The notes below the pieces were generated by a model, which was not told the DNA's origin, made no database searches, and saw nothing but the letters and a program-made list of their open reading frames with translations. Positions 34,880-45,363 of a stretch of DNA of 64,000 nucleotides are shown here, one piece after another. Each line of letters opens with the position of its first letter. The first letter of the stretch is position 1. Origin of the DNA: Bugula neritina (taxonomy: Eukaryota > Bryozoa > Gymnolaemata > Cheilostomatida > Bugulidae); NCBI GenBank assembly GCA_964035545.1, contig OZ037765.1, positions 4,647,698 to 4,711,697 of the forward strand. Reading direction: 5' to 3'. The position numbers and the translations under genes were made by a program.

Positions 34880-35860
34880 AACTTTAAGCTTAACTAATAC
34901 TAATACTAATACTAATAGTAATACTAATGGTAATAGTAAATGTAATAGTAAATGTAATAGTAAGATAATAATTTGAAATAATATTTTTATATTTTTAATT
35001 TTATTAATATTATTAATAATAATTCACTTTAATAATTGTGGTAGTGATACAGTAACACTAACACTAACAGTAACTGTAAGACTGAGAGTAAATCTAACCT
35101 AAACTATGTTTAACTTAATGAGTATAACTATAACTATAAGACTTATACTTATAGTTATACGTATAGTTATAGTATTAGTATAACTGTTATAGTTGAACTT
35201 TATGTTATACACTATTAGTATTACTATTAGTATTAGTATTACTGTTAGTATTAGTATTATACTGTTACACTTATAATAAGTGTAACAGTATAATACTAAT
35301 ACTAACAGTAATACTAATACTAATAGTGTATAACATAAAGTTCAACTATAACAGTTATACTATAACTATAAGTATAAGTATAAGATTAACTTTATGAATA
35401 AGTATAGTTGAACTTAAATTAGCCGTAGAACTGGAAGTACTACTAATAGTAATAGTAATACTAATACTAATAGTAATACTATTACTTTATTACTAATAGT
35501 AAATGTAATAGTAATACTAATAGTAAATGTAATAGTCATAGAATTAGAACTACTACAACACTACTAATAAACACTACGCCTGCTGCTAGTACTACTGAAC
35601 TACTAGACAGACGCTCACACTGACAGTACCACTCAGTCCACTGAGCCCGACAGTCCTTGCTACTAGCACTGCTACTAATGCTAATAGTAATAGTAATACT
35701 AAAGATAAAACTTGAAAAAGATGTTTTGAAATTGATGATGTTAAACTTAGACACAAGAGTTTCCTGCCAGTAAATTCGACAGTTCTGTTTTCCATACTCA
35801 TACTGATAAAGCTAAATTGGTCTGTGTTGACTACTAATACTAATAGTAATATTAATAGCT
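34880..35860. repeat. Degenerate ACTAAT/AGTAAT/ATAACT repeat field
   Basis: Irregular runs of 5-6-bp units (ACTAAT, AGTAAT, TATAACT, GTAATA) without a fixed period occur at 34890-34965, 35110-35400, 35425-35535 and 35660-35860. A small open frame on the minus strand (about 35536-35801) is Ser/Leu-rich because of the repeat and is not called a gene. Confidence 0.85.
35140..35391. repeat. Long inverted repeat (palindrome), arms about 110 bp
   Basis: The left arm includes ACTGTTATAGTTGAACTTTA and GTTATACACTATTAGTATTA; the right arm carries their reverse complements (TAATACTAATAGTGTATAAC and TAAAGTTCAACTATAACAGT). The centre is at about 35275 (CACTTATAATAAGTG). One arm has an extra repeat unit of about 15 bp. 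There is almost no spacer. Confidence 0.85.
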
Positions 35861-36093
35861 ATTAGTTATTAGTAATTTATAAACTCAGTAAAAAAGTAAT
35901 TAAAATGAAATTATTTTTCGTTCATAGATGCAGACCAAAAGATAAAGTTTGAATCACCGGGACTAAACTTAAAAGATTGTAAGAGCACTCTGTTACTACT
36001 GGCTGGCTTACTCTGTTGCTTTGCAAGTGGAATTATACTGGTTATTAATACTTGTACTCATATTAACATTGTAAAGTTTTCAATTATCACACC

Positions 36094-39000
36094 ATGAAGT
36101 CTTATTTGGAGATACTTTTCATCCTGCTGGGATCAAGTTTATTGATATCTGCACTCGATTCACTGGAAACAGAGGTATTTCCATTAACTTCTTTATTTGA
36201 GTTCAATGATATTTCCCAATGATGTTTGGTTAATGCTCTTATCGCTGTAATAGTTTATATTGCTATTGCCTATTAGTATGTTACTATGTACAGCTAGTCT
36301 ACTTTAGTATTGTTATAGATGATTTTTGTCTCAATAGAATTAGAAATGGAAATTCAGGTGAATTTGGAATTTCATCTCTTTTTTATAATTATCAGGTCCT
36401 GAATAAAAAATTAAGTCAATTTACACCAATTATTGGAATAGCTGATGGAAATTGGTGCTTACTAATTTAAGTCTGTTTGTTTACTAAAAAATGCCAATCT
36501 AATTAAGATTGCTATCAATAAATCATAATCATGGCTGCCAGTAGAAAACTTTTAAAATTGGCAGTTTTGTCTAATTTTCAGGATGTTTAAATACTCAGAA
36601 ATGTTTAATGAAAAGTGATGCAATCCTCAACCCATTTACTTGCAGCTATTCCTTTGTAGGGTTCTGGGACAGTAGATGATGACGATGACATCTACATTCA
36701 GTTTTCTAGTGGCGTAGGTGAGTTTCTGCTCTAGATGTCAATGTAGTTGATCGGTGATCACCTCTCATGGAAGTACAGAATTTTATCTCATTTTGTAGAA
36801 TTGAAACTCTTAGATTTTCACTTAGATCTCTTAAAAATGTTGAACCAGTTGAAGTTAGCTGTTGCGATACCTAAAAATAAGATAATTTATGTAAACAGGA
36901 ACAGCATCTATTGTTTAAAATTTCGTTTATTTTATTTCAAGTTCTAAAATTCCTAGTTTGTACATAAACGTGAAAGCAGAACAATAATCTCAACCAAACA
37001 CAAGAAATAAATAAAACATTTAAAATACAGACTGCTTTTGGCCAGATCACATGTTAACTAGATGTAGTAGTTAGAGGTGAAGAAATTTCAACAACCGGGA
37101 GTTCTTTTATTGTCTAAATAAATTTTGATTTGCTGGTTCAGTTGAGAATTAACCCAGAACATAACTTCTTTTAAGATATTTAGTCAATTTCTCATCATTG
37201 AATATAGTACCTAACATGTTGGGGTAACAGTGAATTAGTTTTGATTAGATGGCCAAACGTCAGCTCTACTGTAAGTTCTAAAGCTAACTCAGCTGTCTCA
37301 ATACGCACTGTATGTAGAGGTGCAGTTGGTCTCGCACTCGACTATTTTTCAGACAATTATTATTATTAGTGAATGCAACTAAAGGAATATTAAACAAATT
37401 CTGCCGCATCAACTCCCAAGAGCTTTTGTAGAAGTCCAAAATTAGTCTGCCATATGTCTTAGTGTTGCTTAGGTTATCAAAAGTAAACCCCAGCTTTCCC
37501 CATGTTTATAAGCCTCGCGAACCATCTTTAAGCCTCTCTTCTGCATTGGGTTACGACTAACTCGAAGGATAATAGGCCTAGCAACGTAAGTAGAGCACTG
37601 AACTACACCAGCCTAGCCCATTAATCCTGGCTAATACTCGTACTAATTTCACTCGGATCGCTGGACACCGTGACTAGGTAATGAGTTCAGACTGAAGCAA
37701 TGATTAGCTACGCTATAGGCAGCTAACAATGCTACACTGTAGTGTTTTATTGTTATCTCGAATTGCTTCAAACTGATATGAAAGAAAGTTGTATTCTTAA
37801 AGTGTATATCGCAGCCACCTAAGCTAACAGTATGAATATTGACTGTATGAATCACCCAATGAATTCATCAAGTTGTATGAATTGCTTATACGTGTATTAT
37901 ACCGTCTTTTGCTGTTTAGAAATTGCCAATGCGTTAGCAAGTTAACAAACAATAGGTGTATTGTAAAGCTTCTATTTAACTGTGGATGTGTTATTTTGAC
38001 TCGTTGAATGTTTCGCAAGTTTTCTTTCCGGCTGGCATCAGAGGGGCAGCTTTACCTTCTCATTTTTAGCGTTAAGATACAATCAGCTTTGTTATGCACC
38101 AAGATTACTGAAAGATATAAATCTTATACTCAAGCTTTGAAAATCTTAGCATAGTTGTTAGCTTACGTGGGAGTTTGCCAAGAATGTTACCCAGTTACCC
38201 GGGTTCTTTTAAAATCGTCTTGAATAATATAATATTAGCATTTAACACTCTTGAAATTTTGTTAGAAACCAAATCTCGGAACAAGAATGAAAAATAGAAT
38301 TGATTTTATCCATTTATATCTAGCTGCAAAGGGTATTGGAAATCAAATTTACTGAATGTTATTTGCAACTAAAAATAGACTTGTAGGATATGAGGTATGC
38401 ATTCAACTATTACCGTTATGTTTCTGTCCAAATTAATTCCAGTTGGTCGACATTTCCTCTCAAACCATCCTCAAAGGGCTGACAAAGCAGGTTTATTGTT
38501 AACTTTCACTTTACTAAGACTTATTCTCTCTCGTTAGTAGAGAGTAGCGGTGGGGGAGCTGGCGATACCCTCCCTATAGACAATCAGAATATGAAGTGTT
38601 CAGACTTGTACTGTTGGTGTGTGGACAGCAGTGGCACGGAGGTACCCAACACCCGTATTTACGGGACAGTGGCTGAAAACTGCGCTCAGTACACTTCTAC
38701 AACTGAGAAGTCTACCACAAAGAAGAGACTTCTAGGAGCTGCACCTAAACTTGTGACAGGTAAAAAAACTGAATCAGTATTTCAATTATGTTTGTAATTC
38801 ATTGAGTTGAACTGAAATTTTTGAAGGTGGCAAATGGGACTGTAGTGTTAGTCTGTTTTCATACTGTGGCACTGCATAGGATATCTGCTATATATGTAAC
38901 AAAAACTATTGGGCTGGGATGGGCTATTCTACTGTGATATACGCTGCCATATGATGTAATAACGTCAGAGGCATCACTTAGCTGAGGGAACCAAACTGTA

Positions 39001-42000
39001 GACTGAATCCATCTCTCTCATCCACAATTAGGTTTTGGCTGAGTGCACAGTCCATTGATTTCCGATAAAATCTTTTCACGTATTTGTAACATTAGCTTAT
39101 TTTCTAATTTAGCATGGACTTAGCACAATTATGACATTCAGTGTGATATTTAATTGAGTCTTTTGTGTTTGATATCTCAACAGTATCCTTTGGGAGTTCA
39201 TTTATTGTAGACAATAGTTTATTTAGCACTCTAGCCATTGTGTTCTACTTTGGACTTTGACAAGAGTAGCTCTCCGTTTACAACTTTATGGACCAAGTGT
39301 TGGAATAAATGGAGTAGCCTACTGCCGTTCAACTGTTGTGAGTGAGTGGGCCAGTGTCAGTCATACAGCGTCAGTCAGTCATACAGCGTCAGTCAGTCAA
39401 TCTCAGTCATACAGTAGATTAGTCTCAGTTAAGTTGACTCCATTGCCATTCTATCTCCCTCCTTTACACTACTCTACACTCCTCTACGCTCAGTAAATAT
39501 GCAGGTGACTGCACAGATGTCCCTGCTTTCTATACTATGCTATTTGCATTATGGTTCTACTTCACTCTTTTATGCTGAATTCGTTTCTTGCTTTAAAGTG
39601 CAGGAAGAATATACGTGAGATATTGAAACTATAAATAACTGTTGAATAATTTAGGCACCTTATAAATTAGTCAATACACCTCTTCTTATTTCTTCTGCAA
39701 TGAGCTGTTATTCTCATATATATTTGGTGGGTTTTGAACTGATGAAAGGGTCAAGACTAGCTAAACAAGATGGTAGTTGAGAGAGTGGCAACTTTCTGAC
39801 CCTTAGTAAATACTAGAAGGAAGGGGGGGGGGTGCAGGATGTACCTATCTACTTATTGAATAGGGACTTAGTCTATGAGCTAGGCTGGCATCTTGATTAC
39901 TAACTGTATTATCTTTCTGCATAAATAAGAGACCAACAAACAATGGATTAATACTGTTATCACAGAGTGGTAATTCTACCAAGTGTGGTGGTGATGGGTT
40001 CTAATGGGCAGACCTGGCTTGTGTGATGGTGGTAATCTTTCAGGATTTAAGTCCACAGACATAATATAGCCATTATCATTGTTATTGGCTGTCATCTGTG
40101 CCACATAACAGCTGCCTTATCCCCTCTTGGATTCTGCTTGAGGAAAACCATTTTAACCCAACAGATCAGATTGTGTCTCTTTTTTAGTAAACTGTGTATT
40201 CTGTTGCTGTGGACAGACTAGCTTGTGCTCTTTAATCTATCTCTAAACTTTTTAGCCGTGGGTTTATTATGCCTCCCGCTACTCAGTGTATCATGACGAG
40301 TAAGAATTGAGTATTTTATTTGTAGAAGTCACAGAGACAGAGCCTACAGAGGATTTTGTGTTTGTTGACACAACTACAAAGGCAGCGACAGCGGTTGTCA
40401 CGGAGAAGTTGGAGAGCACCAGCCAGAAACCAGAAGTGGTCACCAAGAAACATACACCCACTAAGAAGCAGCCACCACCCCCTGTTGTGCTGGTCAAGTC
40501 TACACATAAGCCTGGATACTTTGACAATGAAATCAAAGGTTAGTCTTACTTCTTTCACTCTGACTCTCATTCTGACTCTTACTTTACTCTCATTCTACTG
40601 TCACTCTGACTCTACTCTCACTTTGACTCTTACTTTTTTCTCACCCTGACATGATAGACAGGGTTTTCCCGGACGGTTGTGTGTCCATGGAAAAGGAGAC
40701 TTCAGGGATTCTTATTTCAGCACTTGATGAGAGGAGGACTGTGATATTACCACGCTCTTGATATAAACCTTGGAAGTGGGATATTCCATATAAACACTGG
40801 AATATCCTGCTATTCAACATAATATAAAGTTTTCTAATGCATTGTTGAAGCCTTCAGTTACCTGACACACTGACAGGAACTGAGAGCACTTGCTTCTACT
40901 GACAAGCAAGTGACACTTGAACGCTTTATCATCACTCACTTGTGTCTTGACACTACAGATGACAACTATTCACAAAAAATAGCAGCGTTTGTTTACTGGT
41001 GGTTGCTAACAAAACATTTGCTCTGGTTGATTCATGACCTCCTAGCTCCCTCCATTGACCTGTACTCGTAAACCACCTCTGTGCTGCTATGGAATTCACG
41101 TCTATCACACTTTAGTAGGCTATGTGCAGCTTCTGTAGATGAATGTGAAATTCTAGCTAGCATTATATTATGTTAGATAATGTTTTATTAACTTCAGTGC
41201 AAGTCTTCTCCCTTTTCATGCCTCATTCAATAGGTTGTTAGCGATGTAATTCTAGGTGGTATTGATTTTAAATCAGAGAATGTCCGTCTCAGTCAGTTTT
41301 TATCCCTGCCTACATCCTGTAATTAGAATTCTTGGCTTCAGTATTTGAGCGACTCTTTAGTGGTTGTTCAATCATCATTAAAAGCAGCAGCTTCCAGTTT
41401 CTAGAGGAAAATGTCTTCGCATCAACTCCTGCCCTAGTGACAGCGAAATTTCATTTTACTTTTGACTTCAAATCTGAGATATTTCTCCAGCAACTAGTCA
41501 GGTTGAGTCTCCCAACAGCTGGTAGTCTGACCTATCCTTGTTGGCTCTTGGTCTTCTATTCACTCTAAAACTGCTGAGTTGATAAGGCAGCATGGGTACT
41601 AAAGGCAGCTTGTTTTGTTTATACCAGGGTATGTGGTTAGTTTGTGTAGAACAAAAAATGTCTTACCATAACAAAAATGTTTGTAATAAATGTGATGAAA
41701 GAATAATGTGAAGTACAAGCAGTATGATTGTCAGCATCAATTGTCAGTTTCAGAGTCAGCAAGCACCATCTGCTGTCGATCATCTGCTGCCTATTGTTCA
41801 TCAAATAAAACTGAAGAAATTTGACAAACCTTCCGATATCAATACATAATGTAAATTTGTTGCAGTGCGAAGTACAGCTAGGGTGAAGGTCATTGATGAG
41901 GAGAGAGAAGAGGAGACCAACTATATTGGAGGAGAAAACGGTTTATACAGTGCAGTAGTCAGAAAGGAAGACTTGCCTGCTGGGGGTATTATCTTCGCTC

Positions 42001-42701
42001 ACCCTGGCATACTGGCTGGTAAGACTTCATATCCAATTAAAAGATTCACAGGTGTCTAAAATAGCCTGTACTAGATAGGCGGACACTTCCCTGTAGATTA
42101 ACATGGCCTGTGGGAATTTTACTTTGTAATATCAGCTCTGTGCATTAACAGGAATGAAGTAGTGGCGTAACTTTAACTTTCTTCCTGCCTATTTAAGTAA
42201 TAGCTTGTCTAATGTTAGTGTCTTTTGTTTAATTGTTGAGCAAATATATGCCATTGGTTATTTTTTCTTTCCTGAAATTAGCAATGAGTCACCTCTTTTC
42301 AATAAATGAAAAAACTTGCATTGGAATTCCCAGTTACAGCAGTTTGAAATTATTGCTCCATTGTATTTCTTTTAATGTTAAATTCATTTCAAAATAAGTG
42401 CTCTGAGAAGTTGCATAAATTACTGCAAGCGCATTGTTTTCAAGTCTCTATTCATCTAGAAAGCAGATGCTAAGATGTAAGTTTGGTGATGGATGTTTTT
42501 GATGTAGAAATTTATAATTATAATTTTGTATTGGCAGCTATCATTGGTGGAGCCGTTGTGGGACTTCTCTGTGCCATCTTACTCATCATGTTCATAGTGT
42601 ACAGAATGAGGAAAAAAGACGAAGGAAGTTATCCCCTCAATGATACTAAACCAATGAATTACCAGTATGCTAGAGCTCCAAGTCGGGAGTTTTATGCCTG
42701 A
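36094..42701 (+). CDS. SDC: Syndecan with a partial thyroglobulin type-1 module, 6 coding exons
   Basis: A single-pass cell-surface heparan sulfate proteoglycan core protein of 295 residues. Coding exons: 36094-36174, 36660-36717, 38541-38759, 40326-40538, 41866-42018 and 42538-42701 (888 nt; all junctions phase-compatible). Residues 1-20 are a signal peptide. Residues 24-55 hold Ser-Gly glycosaminoglycan sites beside acidic runs (ETEGSGTVDDDDD, FSSG, ESSGGG). Residues 66-94 form a four-cysteine thyroglobulin-like unit with the CWCV signature. Residues about 95-190 are a Thr/Lys/Pro stalk. The membrane segment (about 242-263) is followed by RMRKKDEGSY, the conserved juxtamembrane C1 region, a variable region, and the C-terminal PDZ-binding EFYA. 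The TM, C1 and EFYA elements make the family assignment firm; the cysteine module is unexpected. It converges with the LEPROT gene. Confidence 0.93.
38597..38683 (+). other. Thyroglobulin type-1 C-terminal half within syndecan
   Basis: Residues 66-94 read KC-SDL-YCWCVDSSGTEVPNTR-...-NC. This matches the second half of the thyroglobulin type-1 repeat (QC...YCWCVD..G.E.P.T.....C), with its Cys3 to Cys6. In the known fold Cys3-Cys4 and Cys5-Cys6 pair, so the retained cysteines could still pair with each other. The first half (Cys1 and Cys2) is absent from this exon and was not found in the adjacent introns. Confidence 0.8.
39350..39425. repeat. Short tandem repeat (CAGTCAGTCATACAGCGT-like)
   Basis: Two to three imperfect copies of CAGTCATACAGCGT with CAGT spacers in a syndecan intron. 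Confidence 0.75.
40545..40650. repeat. Pyrimidine-rich degenerate CTCTGACTCTCA repeat
   Basis: A roughly 100-base CT-rich tract of imperfect CTCTGACT/CTCATTCT units begins a few bases after the donor site of syndecan exon 40326-40538. It is intronic. Confidence 0.8.
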
Positions 42702-42818
42702 GAGTTATCTCCCCCAAGTAGTAATACCAGCCATATATAACAGCACCAACTCACCAGCTTCGATTTAATATCATGTTTCACTTTTTGTAGTCGAACCATT
42801 TTTTCATCAATGAATTTC

Positions 42819-42824
42819 AATAAA
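42819..42824 (+). other. Candidate polyadenylation signal of syndecan
   Basis: AATAAA followed by an A run, about 118 nt after the stop codon. Confidence 0.5.
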
Positions 42825-45038
42825 AAAAAATTGATTCACTTTATATCATTTGTAGCTACTTAATTTTTATAAAGTACTTATGAATAGGTAGTAATGTATA
42901 TTTCATTTTTACACTAGCATTGATGTGCTTTGGATTTTACACTTTCTCCTACTTAATTCATTTGTAATGTGTAACATTTCAATGCTTTAGTTAAACTAGA
43001 CCATTTTATTAGTATTGTGAGATTTCTGTAGTTCAAGCATGTGTATGATACTCAAATTCTAGAATCTTCAACCAGTACCAAACATCTTCCATACTCTGTG
43101 GAAAATAAGAGCTCCTTTTCACTTTTTCAATACTAGTTTAAATTAGATTTGTGTTTCATCAGTTGTAATTATCAGTTTGAATTTATCAGTTGGAATTATA
43201 CAACCTACAATGGAAATACATGTCTGCAACTAAGTTGTAAAAAAAACTAGCGTTTAAATTTTCCACCAAGGCGCTACACAACTTTGTCATTTATAATTCT
43301 TCAATCATGTATCAGACTGGCTTCTTCATATTTATATCAGTTTATATATTATATCAATTTTTTCTCTATTTTTAATAAAACATAATACACCCTAAGCTCC
43401 ACTGTTGGTTTTAATTATATTTAAATAATTTATAAAAACATTGACACAAACAGCTGGTCAGATAGTTCATCTGCATCTACTTATCTTGGAATGTTTTTCC
43501 TTAGTTATGTCATCTCAGTACTGACTGAAGATAGCATGGAAGCACTTATTGGAAATCAAGTACCACCGCACAATGTTCACGCACAACTGATAATGATTCA
43601 CAAATTTCAGGACTTGTGTACACAAGTCCTCCAAACTTGATAACATTTCAACTATAGAGCTTGAAACTATTTCATTTTATGACAACAAGTTTGGCTGAAA
43701 GATTTGTTTAGATTTCCTCTTTTATGTAAGTATATGTCACCTAATGACACTCAATACTTGCTGTATACGAAGTGTGGACCATACAGAGGATAATTAGTCA
43801 AATATATAATAATTTACCATCTGGTTGTACATGGCTAGATCTTGAATAAGCTACGTATGGTCACTCGTAATATTGGCAACTAACTCCAGAATCTTGACCT
43901 GTAAGTCTACACTTGATGGAAGCCAAGTGTGAAAAAATCCAGCCACAGGTGAAAAAACTCCTCAAGCTGTGATCATGTGACGAAATACCCCCCCCCCATG
44001 CGAATGTTGCGTATTTTAAGGCATTTGGTGAAACTGGCGAGGTTGTGCTATGGCGAATAGCAGTAGCAGTAAACGGAAGTATCTCTGCAGGGCAGAGTGT
44101 TGAACTTTCATGCAACACAATTGATCAGTTTTGGGGGCTTGCATAGATTGGGTAAAAAGGCTGATCCATTTTCCCAAATAACAAGTGGGAAACCTACATG
44201 CTACTGTGTCGATATGCTGCAGTTTAAAAGGCAGTATTTCAACATGATTTCTATTAACATCGTTTTTCTTCTACAAGTGTTGCAACTTTTAAATATTGCA
44301 CATGAGTTTATATATACAAGTTTATGAAATGTAATTTATAACATATGAGCCATACTCGCAAACCAGCTGATGAAAATTTAAATGCAATACCCGATTATCT
44401 GTTTATACTTTCAATTTATACAACTTTAGTGATAAATATAGAATTTCAACAGTTGCATGTTAATAATTTGCATATACCAGATACAAATATCTCACAAATG
44501 TTCATATATTATAAATTCTATAGTTCTAATGGGATAAAATCTCATTATGCATGAGATTTGCCAAACACATTTCCTATGGGTATACATAAGTCATTGTTTT
44601 ACACAGCCAAGTTTTACAACAAAATTTAAATTTAAGCCATCAAACCAGGACCTAAATTTGTCCACAAAATAACATTTCCTAACAGAACTCTCAGTAGTAT
44701 ATTATGTACTGTGATGGATGAATGAACGTAGGTAATCCAAGAACTATAACAGCTACAGTGGAGGCAAAAATAGCTCGTAATGAATAAATGTATTGACCTA
44801 GCTTACTAGGTCAGGTTTCGTGTTAAGTTAGTAGAGTTAAAGAATGAGAAGCTGCTGTGCCATATGCTATGCATTAAGTTATGCAATCGCACTGTTTCAA
44901 TAAGAACAAGTGTGGGACTTGCTATTTGGAAAGCTGATCACATGCCTTTCCTATGACGGTGACTAAGTGTTAGCTGTAAGTTTAAAAGCTAAAAACAAAA
45001 TAAAAGGCAATAGGTATTAGTCAGTACTAACTAATACT

Positions 45039-45044
45039 TTTATT
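45039..45044 (-). other. Candidate polyadenylation signal of LEPROT
   Basis: AATAAA on the minus strand about 320 nt downstream of the LEPROT stop codon. Confidence 0.35.
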
Positions 45045-45363
45045 ATTAAAATGATAACAACCATGAAAATGACACTTTGCTATAACAAAAGAAAATGTTG
45101 CAATCTATACATACAAATATTCCTCAAGTGTTTCAACTTTTTATACAACACCAGCAAGTAATTTTACTTATTACATAATTAGTAGCAAGTGTTTTACACA
45201 AAGCTTCACTAATAGCACTTAGTGTCAATAAAACAATTGGAATATATAAATTATATAATATAGAATACACAGTGATTAAGAGCAATACAATAACATAATA
45301 GAACAAATGAGAGGGAGAGAGAGCGACATAACAATACAATGAGATAATACACTCTGTTCTGTA

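Larger units (their letters stand above)
30267..36093. other. Intergenic region between the DUF389 and syndecan genes
   Basis: Apart from the 3' UTR of the upstream gene, no exon was recognised. A short direct repeat (TGTTATTAACCACTCACTG, twice, 31911-31964) and a CA-rich patch near 32308-32325 are present. From about 34880 to 35860 the sequence becomes a field of degenerate ACTAAT/ATAACT/GTAATA repeats containing a long palindrome. The syndecan promoter and 5' UTR must lie in the last few hundred bases but cannot be placed. Confidence 0.6.
42702..45363. other. 3' regions between convergent syndecan and LEPROT genes
   Basis: Contains the syndecan 3' UTR with AATAAA at 42819-42824, and on the minus strand an AATAAA at 45039-45044 about 320 bp past the LEPROT stop. 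A perfect 20-bp palindrome lies at 43610-43629, and a run of ten C at about 43989-43998. No other gene was recognised. Confidence 0.6.

Noticed and set aside
35536-35801. Two Ser/Leu-rich minus-strand frames
   Set aside because: They lie in the degenerate ACTAAT repeat field and reflect the repeat units.
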